A stretch of DNA of 64,000 nucleotides from Alphaproteobacteria bacterium. Lineage in GTDB: Bacteria > Pseudomonadota > Alphaproteobacteria > Rhizobiales > JAJFHC01. Of the stretch, positions 17,461-24,950 are shown in pieces. The notes under the pieces were generated by a model. It made no database searches. It was not told where the DNA came from and was given only the letters and a program-made list of their open reading frames with translations. Every line of letters starts with the position of its first letter. The first letter of the stretch is position 1. The position numbers were made by a program, and so were the translations under genes. The stretch lies in contig JAJFHD010000004.1 in NCBI GenBank assembly GCA_021775805.1, positions 1 through 64,000 on the forward strand. Reading direction: 5' to 3'.

Positions 17461-18228
17461 ATGAGACAGAAATTTGGAGAAACGCGGTCGTCGATCAGAG
17501 ACCGACATGCTCTGATCTGCCCCGACAGCCATGAGCGCACGATCCTGGAGCATTGGCCCGACAGTCTCCTGATTTTCGTCATTACGCCCCAAATGGGCGC
17601 GCGGTTCACTCAGTATTTTGTGGAGATGAACGACGGAGCGACAGGCGGCGCACCGCTTGCAGGCATCGAGCGATTCCTCTTCGTTCTGAAGGGCCAGGCT
17701 GTTCTATCGATCGAAGGCCATGGCCACGAGCTCGACGAAGAGGGTTTTGCGCTCGTGCCTGCGGATACGGCCCATACCGTGACAGCACGGCAAGGCACCC
17801 GGCTGATCATTTATGAACGTCCCTACATACCGCTTGACGGCCAGGGGTTGCCCGGGCCGGTGGTCGGCAATGTCAGGGATGTGCCCGCCGCCCCGATGAA
17901 GGGTGACGAGATGCTGATGCTCCAGAAACTCATTCCCGCGCAGGCCGAATTCGATTGCGAATTCAACATTATGGATTTCTCTCCGGGCGCTTCGCTGCCC
18001 TACGTGGAGACCCATTACATGGAGCACGGACTCCTGATGCTGAACGGGGGCGGCATCTATCGCCTCGACAATTGCTGGTATCCCGTGGAGGGTGGCGACG
18101 TAATCTGGATGGGTCCCTATTGCGGGCAGTGGTTCTGCGCGGTCGGCCGATCCAATGCCCGCTATCTGATCTACAAGAACTGGTATCGCGATCCGCTCAC
18201 GCCCGGCGCAGGCGGACACGCTCAATGA
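17461..18228 (+). CDS. allE: (S)-ureidoglycine aminohydrolase, bicupin, 255 aa
   Basis: Cytoplasmic manganese-type bicupin that releases ammonia from (S)-ureidoglycine to give (S)-ureidoglycolate after allantoate breakdown. Two cupin halves are visible. The second contains ETHYMEHGLLMLNGGGIYRLDNCWYPV, the metal-binding His/Glu block of AllE/YlbA, and ends with YLIYKNWYRDP. Ribosome site AAGGAT about 12 bp before the ATG. Its stop overlaps the start of the GST-like gene (ATGA). Its presence implies allantoate is degraded by an amidohydrolase route, though no classical allC is visible here. Confidence 0.9.
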   Translation: MRQKFGETRSSIRDRHALICPDSHERTILEHWPDSLLIFVITPQMGARFTQYFVEMNDGATGGAPLAGIERFLFVLKGQAVLSIEGHGHELDEEGFALVPADTAHTVTARQGTRLIIYERPYIPLDGQGLPGPVVGNVRDVPAAPMKGDEMLMLQKLIPAQAEFDCEFNIMDFSPGASLPYVETHYMEHGLLMLNGGGIYRLDNCWYPVEGGDVIWMGPYCGQWFCAVGRSNARYLIYKNWYRDPLTPGAGGHAQ

Positions 18229-18857
18229 CATATCGACTTTATTGGACACGCCATTCCGGAGCTCTTGGTCCACACATCCTCCTTGAAGAGGCCGGCCTGC
18301 CTTACGAGATCGTGCCAGTGGATTTTCGAGCCGGCGAGAACAAACGCCCGGAATATCTGGCAATCAGCCCGATGGGGTATCTGCCGGCGCTACAGGCGGA
18401 AGATGGCGAAGTCGTCTACGAGACTGCCGCGATCATGTTGCACCTGGCGGAGAAGCACCGGCTGGAGGAGCACGCTCCGGGTCTGGATGATCCCCATCGC
18501 GGCGCCTTCTTGAAGCATCTGTTTTTCCTCTGCGCATCGATCCAGTACTGCTTCCATATCTACTACAATCCGCAAAGATACAGCGGCCAGGGAAATTCAG
18601 AGGAAGCGGCCAAATCGCAGGCCGGCGAACTCATTTTCGAGCGTTGGAAGCACATCGACGATAGCCTGCAGCAGGACGGGCCGTATCTTTTGGGGAACCG
18701 GTACAGCTTGCTCGACATATATACGTTGATGATGGCCACGTGGTTCAATCCGTTGGACAGACTCCTGACGAGTTACCTCGCGTTCAACCGATGCTACGAA
18801 CTCACGGCAAATCGGCCCGCGGTCCGCAAGATCATGCAGCAACATGAACTCATCTGA
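18225..18857 (+). CDS. glutathione S-transferase-like protein, 210 aa
   Basis: Thioredoxin-fold N terminus (MTYRLYWTRHSGALGPHILLEEAGLPYEIV; AISPMGYLPALQ; YETAAIMLHLAE) and an all-helical C-terminal domain (DGPYLLGNRYSLLDIYTLMMATW), the normal GST layout. It is translationally coupled to allE through ATGA. In caffeine degraders the GST homologue NdmE is a structural partner of a Rieske demethylase/reductase complex, so a GST between two NdmA-like oxygenases is suggestive. An ordinary glutathione-dependent or binding role is equally possible. Confidence 0.85.
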   Translation: MTYRLYWTRHSGALGPHILLEEAGLPYEIVPVDFRAGENKRPEYLAISPMGYLPALQAEDGEVVYETAAIMLHLAEKHRLEEHAPGLDDPHRGAFLKHLFFLCASIQYCFHIYYNPQRYSGQGNSEEAAKSQAGELIFERWKHIDDSLQQDGPYLLGNRYSLLDIYTLMMATWFNPLDRLLTSYLAFNRCYELTANRPAVRKIMQQHELI

Positions 18858-18923
18858 TACCAATCACCGGGCAGTCCAGGAGCAGGAAGTTATCGGGACT
18901 GCGTGTGCGACTTGGGACCATTC

Positions 18924-19991
18924 CTAGTCGGGAACGACGCGGTCGACACCGATTCCCATTCCGAACTTTGCGAGGGCTCGACGGTAGGCGACCGACCAGC
19001 GATCCGCTTTGATGTGGAATTCATCTCTTGGATCGAGCGGCACCAGGACCGGAAGTGCGGGTTCAATGACACCGCGGTCTTCCTTGTTGACCGCCTGTTC
19101 AAACGCCACCGCCCCTTCGATGGGACCGTCGAGATCGAAATTGCGGGCGATGATCTTGAACACCCGTGATTTCTTTGCAGCGATCGGCTGGATTACATCG
19201 AAGATGAACGAACTGCGGCCGTCTGGCGCGTGCACCTCCAGCGAGGATGCGAAGGGATAAGTGAACCGGTAATCGTACTGCACCCCTTCGATTAGCGTCG
19301 GCGCCGGGACGTCGGCATCTGAGTCGAGATGGCGTTCGAACAGCCTGCTGTTTCCAAGGTCGAAATAGTGATGACGCAGACCTGTCGCCGATGCTTCCAG
19401 TTCGTAATCGGGTACCCTGGTCGGCACCTCGCCGAAGGTCTCTTGATGAACAAATGCAAGATGGGCGATGTCGTTGAAATTCTCGGCGTGCCGCGCAGCG
19501 GCGACATCCCAAATTTCTGCCGGCACGGTTGCGGATACAACCTGGTCGGAATCCAGAACCGACCAGTCCGGCAGAGGGACCAGATCATCGTCTGACAGTT
19601 TGGCCCATACTATTCCAAAACGTTCAACTGTCGGAAATGTTGTCAATCGCATGCGCTCCGGGATCCTGTCGGGGGCATCTTGAGCGGGAATGAGCGTACA
19701 CTGGCCCCGGCCATCGAAGCGCAGCCCGTGATAAGGGCACTCCAATGCCTGGTCGACGATTTTGCCCCGGCTCAACTGGGCGCCGCGATGCGGGCAGATG
19801 TCGAGGGCGGCGGTCGCAACACCGTTGGACCTGTAAAGCACGACACGCACGTCCAGCAGAACCGTCGAGAAAGGGCGATTGGCAACCTCGTCGCTTAGGG
19901 CTACAGGATGCCAGAATTTGCCCAGTGTGGTCCAGTCGGTTTCGGTGAAACTGCAGTTGGCAGGGTAGTGTAGTCCGTTCGGCAAGCCCAT
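18924..19991 (-). CDS. second Rieske oxygenase alpha subunit, NdmA/HpxD-like, 355 aa
   Basis: Paralogue of the 16397 gene: the openings (CSFTETDWTTLGKFWHPVA versus CTFTENNWTVLSKFWHVVA) and the closings (KADRWSVAYRR versus AADRWSVAFRR) match. Rieske ligands are CPHRG and CPYHG; the catalytic iron segment is ENFNDIAHLAFVH. The open frame extends 47 codons further upstream, but Met at 19991 has a clear site (GAGGAG) and matches the paralogue's start. It begins 4 bp after the puuE stop codon, so the two form one operon. The natural product class of the substrate is inferred from context only. Confidence 0.85.
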   Translation of the reverse strand: MGLPNGLHYPANCSFTETDWTTLGKFWHPVALSDEVANRPFSTVLLDVRVVLYRSNGVATAALDICPHRGAQLSRGKIVDQALECPYHGLRFDGRGQCTLIPAQDAPDRIPERMRLTTFPTVERFGIVWAKLSDDDLVPLPDWSVLDSDQVVSATVPAEIWDVAAARHAENFNDIAHLAFVHQETFGEVPTRVPDYELEASATGLRHHYFDLGNSRLFERHLDSDADVPAPTLIEGVQYDYRFTYPFASSLEVHAPDGRSSFIFDVIQPIAAKKSRVFKIIARNFDLDGPIEGAVAFEQAVNKEDRGVIEPALPVLVPLDPRDEFHIKADRWSVAYRRALAKFGMGIGVDRVVPD

Positions 19992-19995
19992 CTCG

Positions 19996-20973
19996 CTAAC
20001 TCCTCTGATAGGGATGAAGCTCGTGCCAGTGGCGCGCGATATCGACGCGTCGGCAGATCCAGACGTTCTTTTTCGTCTGAATGTAATCCAGGAACCTGGC
20101 AAGCGCGGCAGTGCGGCCGGGCCGACCGGCAATCCTGCAGTGCAATCCCACGGACATCATCTTCGGGTCGCGCTCACCTTCGGCGTAGAGCCAGTCGAAG
20201 CTGTCCTTGAGGTAGGCAAAAAACTGGTCGCCGGAATTGAATCCCTGGAATGCTGCGAACTTCATGTCATTGACGTCAAGTGTGTAGGGCACGATCAGTT
20301 GCGGTTTGTCGCCCACCAGTTCCCAATAGGGCAGATCATCGCTGTAGGAGTCCGCGTCGTAGAGGAAGCCGCCTTCCTGGGCAACCAGACGGCGGGTGTT
20401 GGGGCTGACTCTCCCGGTATACCAGCCAAGCGGCCGGTTGCCGGTCATCTCCGTGATTACGTCGATTGCCTGCAGCATGTGTTCGCGTTCGATGTTCTCG
20501 TCGAGATCCTGGTAGTCGATCCAGCGCCAACCATGACTGGCAATCTCATGTCCCGCCCGGACCAATGCTTCTGCAGCCTTTGGGTTGCGTTGCAGGGCCA
20601 TTGCCACCGCGAAGACGGTAAGTTTTATGTTGCGCTCTCCAAAGAGCTTGAGCAGTCGCCAGAACCCTGCCCGGCTGCCGTACTCGTACATCGATTCCAT
20701 GGTCATGCTGCGGGCACCGGCCAGCGGCTGGAGCCCAACGATTTCCGACAGATAGGATTCCGATTTTGTGTCGCCATGAAGCAGACAGTTCTCGCCGCCT
20801 TCTTCGTAGTTGAGGACAAACTGGACCGCGAGGCGCGCTTTGCCCGGCCATTGCGGATCGGGAGGTGTATCTGCGTATCCGATCAGGTCGCGCGGATAGT
20901 GGTCGCCGCCATCCAGCGTATTGATAGGCGGTTTTGCGGTAGGAACGGTCTCAATAGCCATAGTGCCACACAT
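19996..20973 (-). CDS. puuE: cofactor-independent allantoinase PuuE, 325 aa
   Basis: Polysaccharide-deacetylase-fold allantoinase that hydrolyses allantoin to allantoate. Diagnostic segments are FVLNYEEGGENCLLHGD, SMYEYGSRAGFWRL, GHEIASHGWRWIDY and GWYTGR, all typical of PuuE, which unlike AllB does not need the amidohydrolase metal site. ATG 20973 (or the in-frame ATG 20961) lies immediately downstream of the operator pair, so the leader must be very short. Together with PuuD, HIU hydrolase and AllE it forms the urate-to-ureidoglycolate route. Confidence 0.93.
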   Translation of the reverse strand: MCGTMAIETVPTAKPPINTLDGGDHYPRDLIGYADTPPDPQWPGKARLAVQFVLNYEEGGENCLLHGDTKSESYLSEIVGLQPLAGARSMTMESMYEYGSRAGFWRLLKLFGERNIKLTVFAVAMALQRNPKAAEALVRAGHEIASHGWRWIDYQDLDENIEREHMLQAIDVITEMTGNRPLGWYTGRVSPNTRRLVAQEGGFLYDADSYSDDLPYWELVGDKPQLIVPYTLDVNDMKFAAFQGFNSGDQFFAYLKDSFDWLYAEGERDPKMMSVGLHCRIAGRPGRTAALARFLDYIQTKKNVWICRRVDIARHWHELHPYQRS

Positions 20974-20976
20974 GGT

Positions 20977-21009
20977 TTGTGTACAATATCGTTATCATAT
21001 TGTGCACAT
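20977..21009. promoter_or_regulatory. paired TTGTNNACAA operator upstream of puuE
   Basis: TTGTGTACAA (20977-20986, perfect) and TTGTGCACAT (21000-21009, one mismatch) have centres 23 bp apart. The first begins only 3 bp before the annotated puuE ATG, so a bound repressor would sit on the promoter or the start site. Confidence 0.75.
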
Positions 21010-21055
21010 TATGGTGTGCAATTGAAAGCGGAAATGCTGCCAACGTCCGCTGTAG

Positions 21056-22258
21056 CTACTCTTCCGGCAGGGGCCCTGCGCCGATGGATTGAAGCCAGGC
21101 TCTGAGTCGTTCGCGCTCGACCTCCGTCATGTTCGTCACGTTGCCGATGGGCATGTCCTTCGTGACGAGTGTCCTCTGGTAGACGAGATTTGCCTTGGCC
21201 CGCAATTGCGCCAGTGTGTCGAGCATGAAACCGAGCGGGGCGCTGGTAAAGTCTTCACTTGTCGGCTGCGCTGAGTGACAGGTGGCGCAACGCTGCTGGA
21301 CGAGTTCGTAGATGTCTTTCAGGACCGGGTCGGTCAGTTCCGCCGGGTCCTGTTGGGCAGCGGGCTTGGGGATGTATGTCAACCCAATGGCGATCACCCC
21401 GCACACTGCGGCGACGGCCAACAGCCGGTAGTCCTTTTTTTCGGATGTGAACTGGATGTTGCGGAAGTGCCGCAGCATCACACCGGCAAGCATGACCAGG
21501 GAGAGAATGATCCAGGCATATTGGTGGCTATAGGCAAGAGGGAAATGAATTCCAAGCATGGAGAAGATGACAGGCAGGGTAATATAGTTGTTGTGCTGGG
21601 AGCGCCGCTTGGCGAGAAACCCGTGATGTGTGTCCAGTTTTTCACCAGCCTGAATCTGCCGACGCATGGCGATGTGGTTTGGAATGATGACGAACTGGAC
21701 ATTGGCAGCCATTATCGTGCCGAGGACGGCGCCGACATGGAGGTAGGCGGCCCGGCCGCCAAAAAACTGGGAAAGGGCAAATGCTGCGACTGCCGTTGCA
21801 ATCGCCACTACCGCGAAAACCTTGCGGTCGTCATCGACCTCCCGGCAAAGTTTGTCGTAGAGCGGATAAGCGATAGCAATGCTGCCGACACTCAGCAAAA
21901 TTGCACCAGGCTTGCTCAGATTGTAGACCAGCGGATCGATCAGGTAGATGCTGACACCGTACCAGTAGATAAGCGCTAGGAGGGCAGCACCGGTCAGGAA
22001 CGTAAGTTGCGCAGGTCCCGAATGGGCCAGCGTTCTCTTGTAATCGCTGCCTGGCCAGTATTGCTCGTGATAGTAGAAACTGCCGCCATGAACTTCGTGC
22101 AGCGTGTTGCGGACGTTTTCCTTTAACACCGGTTCCTTCGGCGGACGGGAGGACAGGTCGAACCAGTTAAAATAGAAGGACGTGCCGATCCATGAGATCC
22201 CGGCCATAATGTGGGCCCAGCGGACGAGGATCGTCAACCACTCGAGAAGTATGTCCAT
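21056..22258 (-). CDS. puuD: membrane urate oxidase PuuD with cytochrome c domain, 400 aa
   Basis: Integral-membrane urate hydroxylase that makes 5-hydroxyisourate. The N-terminal two thirds has about eight transmembrane helices with family segments RWAHIMAGISWIGTSFYFNW, HEVHGGSFYY and IIPNHIAMR. The C-terminal domain binds c-type haem through CATCH (about residue 327) with an axial Met near MPIGNVTNMT. It delivers electrons toward the respiratory chain rather than making peroxide like soluble uricase. Strong ribosome site GGAGG. It has its own operator pair and is transcribed toward puuE. Confidence 0.93.
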   Translation of the reverse strand: MDILLEWLTILVRWAHIMAGISWIGTSFYFNWFDLSSRPPKEPVLKENVRNTLHEVHGGSFYYHEQYWPGSDYKRTLAHSGPAQLTFLTGAALLALIYWYGVSIYLIDPLVYNLSKPGAILLSVGSIAIAYPLYDKLCREVDDDRKVFAVVAIATAVAAFALSQFFGGRAAYLHVGAVLGTIMAANVQFVIIPNHIAMRRQIQAGEKLDTHHGFLAKRRSQHNNYITLPVIFSMLGIHFPLAYSHQYAWIILSLVMLAGVMLRHFRNIQFTSEKKDYRLLAVAAVCGVIAIGLTYIPKPAAQQDPAELTDPVLKDIYELVQQRCATCHSAQPTSEDFTSAPLGFMLDTLAQLRAKANLVYQRTLVTKDMPIGNVTNMTEVERERLRAWLQSIGAGPLPEE

Positions 22259-22309
22259 GCGCGCCTCCGGTGCGCCAGCCAGGGGCCGTCACACCAAGCC
22301 AAAGAAATA

Positions 22310-22342
22310 TTGTGAACAATAGCGCAGGTGTTTTGTATACAC
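22310..22342. promoter_or_regulatory. paired TTGTNNACAA operator upstream of puuD
   Basis: TTGTGAACAA (22310-22319, perfect) and TTGTATACAC (22333-22342, one mismatch) have centres 23 bp apart. They lie between puuD and the 3' end of the convergently placed regulator gene's coding region, about 50-85 bp upstream of the puuD start. Confidence 0.75.
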
Positions 22343-22375
22343 AATACAGACGGCATCAGCTTGAAGTCAGGGCTC

Positions 22376-23095
22376 TCAGCCGGTCAGGGCCGGCTGGCCA
22401 CGCCCAAACACATTGCGTAGGTCGGTCTTTTGTGTGGGCGTGTTGCGCAGGTCGAGTTCTTCGAGAATATGTTCGAAATGTTTCTCCTGCGCGGCACTCG
22501 CGGCATCCGGATCACCCTTCTCGATCAGATCGACAATTCCGCCATGATCCGACTGAGGACAACTTTGCGAGTCGCGTCGCTGATAAGTTGCGAGAATGAG
22601 ATAGCAGCGCGAAATCAGTGAACCCAGGAACTCTGCCATGATCGGATTGCCGGCGGCATCCGCGACCGCCATGTGAAATTCACCGGAAAGACGCATGGTC
22701 TGATCATGATTCTCGTTTTTCAACGCCATGACTTCCGCATCGACGATCTTGCGCAACTCGGCAATGTCGGACTTGGTTGCCCTGGTTGCCGCTTCACGGA
22801 CCAGGTAGAGTTCGATGACGCGGCGGGCGGCGAGGACGTTTTTGGCTTCCTCCACCGTTGGACGGCGAACGAATGCCCCGCGATTTGGTTCAAGCTTGAC
22901 CACGTTTTCCTTGGCGAGCAGGAGCAGAACCCGTCTTATCCGTGCTCGGCTGACCCCGAACACATCGGCCAGGGCCTCTTCGGCAAGTTTCACGCCGGGT
23001 TCCAGCCGGCGCTCGGCGATGGCCTGGTGGATGTTGTCGTAGATCTGCGATTCGTCGGTTTTAGAATTTGGCTTTTGAGCCATGATTTCATCCAT
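22376..23095 (-). CDS. GntR/FCD-family regulator, probable purine-regulon repressor, 239 aa
   Basis: N-terminal winged helix-turn-helix (residues about 17-80: IYDNIHQAIAERRLEPGVKL, FGVSRARIRRVLLLLAKENVV, RGAFVRRPT) and a C-terminal FCD ligand-binding helical bundle (about 95-215) with the metal-site pattern around EFHMAVADAAGN and H184 onward. It lies downstream of the racemase gene on the same strand (105-bp gap), so it is probably expressed from the operator-bearing promoter at 24.0 kb and thus autoregulated. It is the only DNA-binding regulator within the purine locus, which makes it the natural candidate for the paired TTGTNNACAA sites. The ligand is unknown. Confidence 0.88.
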   Translation of the reverse strand: MDEIMAQKPNSKTDESQIYDNIHQAIAERRLEPGVKLAEEALADVFGVSRARIRRVLLLLAKENVVKLEPNRGAFVRRPTVEEAKNVLAARRVIELYLVREAATRATKSDIAELRKIVDAEVMALKNENHDQTMRLSGEFHMAVADAAGNPIMAEFLGSLISRCYLILATYQRRDSQSCPQSDHGGIVDLIEKGDPDAASAAQEKHFEHILEELDLRNTPTQKTDLRNVFGRGQPALTG

Positions 23096-23200
23096 AACTG
23101 CGCTTGGCGCTGCCGTAATGTCTAGTGTTGCTGTCTAATCCGTGCTTGCAGCAATGTCCACTGCTGCCGTGGCGTCAGCTGAGGTGCAATGGCAAAAATC

Positions 23201-23947
23201 TCATGCCAGTTTATCATAGAGTGCCGCAAATTTGTCTGAAACGCCTTGCAAGTTCTTGCGCGTTGGTCTCGCATGGCTGCCGGCAGTTGGTTGTTCGAAT
23301 TCCAGGGCTGCGAGCATCTCCGCCATGCGCACTCCGGTCGAAATGCCGTCAACCACGGGAACCGGTACCTTTTTCTTGAGTTCGCCAGAAAGACCCGCGA
23401 ACACCGCGCCGGCAAGAACAACAGATTCGGCGCCACGGTCCGTGACCGCGCGCTCGATCTCTTCGACCAACGCCGGAATGATCAAGGAAGGGTTTCGCAG
23501 TTCGTCTTCGCTGAGTGGAGGCAGTGAAACGGTTCCGGCATAGCGGGCAGCAAGGCCATAGGTGTCCACCAGTTCTTCATAGAGAGGTATCGCACGAGTG
23601 CCGAAAGTGACCATGGAAAACTTCTGGCCAAGCATACAGGCCGTCAACATTGCCGATTCGCTCATGCCGACAACTGGTACAGCAAGAAGTTCGCGTAACG
23701 GATAAAGGCCGCTATCGAACGACACAGCCAATAACACTGCATCGCAGTCATCACTGTAGGCTGCGGCGAGTTCTATTGCTTCGTAGGTTCCAATGGCATT
23801 TTCGGTGCGACAGCCGATAATCGGCGCGCCCCGTGTGCCCGTAACCCCGACGATCTCGGTGTCTCCAGTGGCGACTCTTCGAGCTTCGGCAACAACGGTT
23901 TCGGTGACGAAAGCGCTGGTGTTTGGATTGATGACGAGAAGGCGCAC
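23201..23947 (-). CDS. Asp/Glu/hydantoin racemase-family protein lacking the usual cysteines, 248 aa
   Basis: The family fold is clear: VINPNTSAFVTETV at the N terminus, GTRGAPIIG, GMSESAML and VPVPVVDGIS. Allantoin and hydantoin racemases use two cysteines, one in an ACFDPGL-like segment and one in a GCxGM-like segment. Here these read VSFDSGL (Ser76) and LAGAVF (Gly180), so neither thiol is present. Position in a urate/allantoin locus suggests allantoin or a related hydantoin as ligand, but classical two-thiol racemisation looks impossible. GTG start at 23947 with the site GGGGAT. It is first in the operon with the GntR gene. Confidence 0.8.
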   Translation of the reverse strand: MRLLVINPNTSAFVTETVVAEARRVATGDTEIVGVTGTRGAPIIGCRTENAIGTYEAIELAAAYSDDCDAVLLAVSFDSGLYPLRELLAVPVVGMSESAMLTACMLGQKFSMVTFGTRAIPLYEELVDTYGLAARYAGTVSLPPLSEDELRNPSLIIPALVEEIERAVTDRGAESVVLAGAVFAGLSGELKKKVPVPVVDGISTGVRMAEMLAALEFEQPTAGSHARPTRKNLQGVSDKFAALYDKLA

Positions 23948-24014
23948 GATCTAATCCCCAAGAAGAGCAACAAAACGGCAGGTGGACGCTCGAACCCGTT
24001 GTACGGTGCAATTA

Positions 24015-24065
24015 TTGTGAACAATTATTTTCACGATTGTGTACTATATCGCCATTGTGCAACAA
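24015..24065. promoter_or_regulatory. divergent operator region with three palindromes (racemase-gntR / HIU hydrolase)
   Basis: TTGTGAACAA (24015-24024, perfect) and TTGTGTACTA (24037-24046, one mismatch) have centres 22 bp apart. A third site, ATTGTGCAACAAT (24054-24066, 3-bp spacer), follows 18 bp later. It lies between the divergent racemase and HIU-hydrolase genes and could control both, including the regulator's own gene. Confidence 0.75.
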
Positions 24066-24073
24066 TTCAAACA

Positions 24074-24922
24074 ATGGACTTTTCGGGTAACGGCGCGATG
24101 GTGGAAAAATCGGATCTGCATGCTCCCTCTGCGGTACTGACATCACACGTTCTCGATATGGGGACCGGAATGCCGGGCCGGGGGATCCCGATCACCCTAT
24201 TGAAGGTCGAACCAGAGTCCGCCCATGTATTGGCAAAGGTTGTGACCAATGCGGACGGCCGTTGTGACGCGCCGTTGCTGACCACGGACACGGTCGAGGC
24301 TGGTGCCTACAGGTTGGAGTTTGACGTTGGTGCGTATCACGGCGATCAAAGCGGGTTCTTCGGGACTGTACCCATCGAATTTCAGATCTCGGATGTGTCT
24401 GGCCACTATCACGTGCCGTTGGTCCTGGCGCCTTGGGGGTACTCAACGTATCGCGGGGCGCCGCCGGCCCGCCCGCCGAATGACGGAGGCCACTGGAATT
24501 GCGACCTGGGCAAAACAGACGATGCCGGGAACCAAACCCCGGCCGCACCACCAGGATCGGCGCCTCCGGGCATGACGACACATGTGATTGACATCGCGCG
24601 CGGTGGCGGCGCCGGAGGGCTCGCCGTAGATGTCGTGAGATTCGGTGAGGACGGCGGCAGCACCCAGCAACTTCGAACCTGTCACACGACGCCCGAGGGC
24701 CGGACTTCGGAATGGCTGGTACCCGCTGGAGGTCTCGAGGCGGGCGATTACGAACTGGTGTTCCATCTGGGAGACTATTTTGCGGGCGCTGGGTTTGGCG
24801 TTGGCCCCAACCCGTTCTTCTCCGTGGCCCGGGTCCGTTTCCGTGTGTCCGATCCCGGCGTACATCACCACATTCCGATCCTGGCTGCACCCTGGGGATA
24901 CACGACCTACCGGGGCAGTTGA
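24074..24922 (+). CDS. tandem-domain 5-hydroxyisourate hydrolase (transthyretin-like), 282 aa
   Basis: It hydrolyses 5-hydroxyisourate, the PuuD product, to OHCU. Normal HIU hydrolases are single domains of about 110-120 residues; this chain has two. Domain 1 (about 20-129): SHVLD with H25, R63, HYH at 111-113, ending YRGA. Domain 2 (about 167-282): THVID with H170, R210, HHH at 264-266, ending in the canonical YRGS. A Pro/Gly/Asn-rich linker joins them. The frame is open from 23999, but ATG 24074 or 24098 is more likely, because 23999-24066 contains the operators. A decarboxylase for OHCU (UraD) is not seen here. Confidence 0.88.
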   Translation: MDFSGNGAMVEKSDLHAPSAVLTSHVLDMGTGMPGRGIPITLLKVEPESAHVLAKVVTNADGRCDAPLLTTDTVEAGAYRLEFDVGAYHGDQSGFFGTVPIEFQISDVSGHYHVPLVLAPWGYSTYRGAPPARPPNDGGHWNCDLGKTDDAGNQTPAAPPGSAPPGMTTHVIDIARGGGAGGLAVDVVRFGEDGGSTQQLRTCHTTPEGRTSEWLVPAGGLEAGDYELVFHLGDYFAGAGFGVGPNPFFSVARVRFRVSDPGVHHHIPILAAPWGYTTYRGS

Positions 24923-24950
24923 AGGACATTCCCGAGCAAGAGGACCAGCG

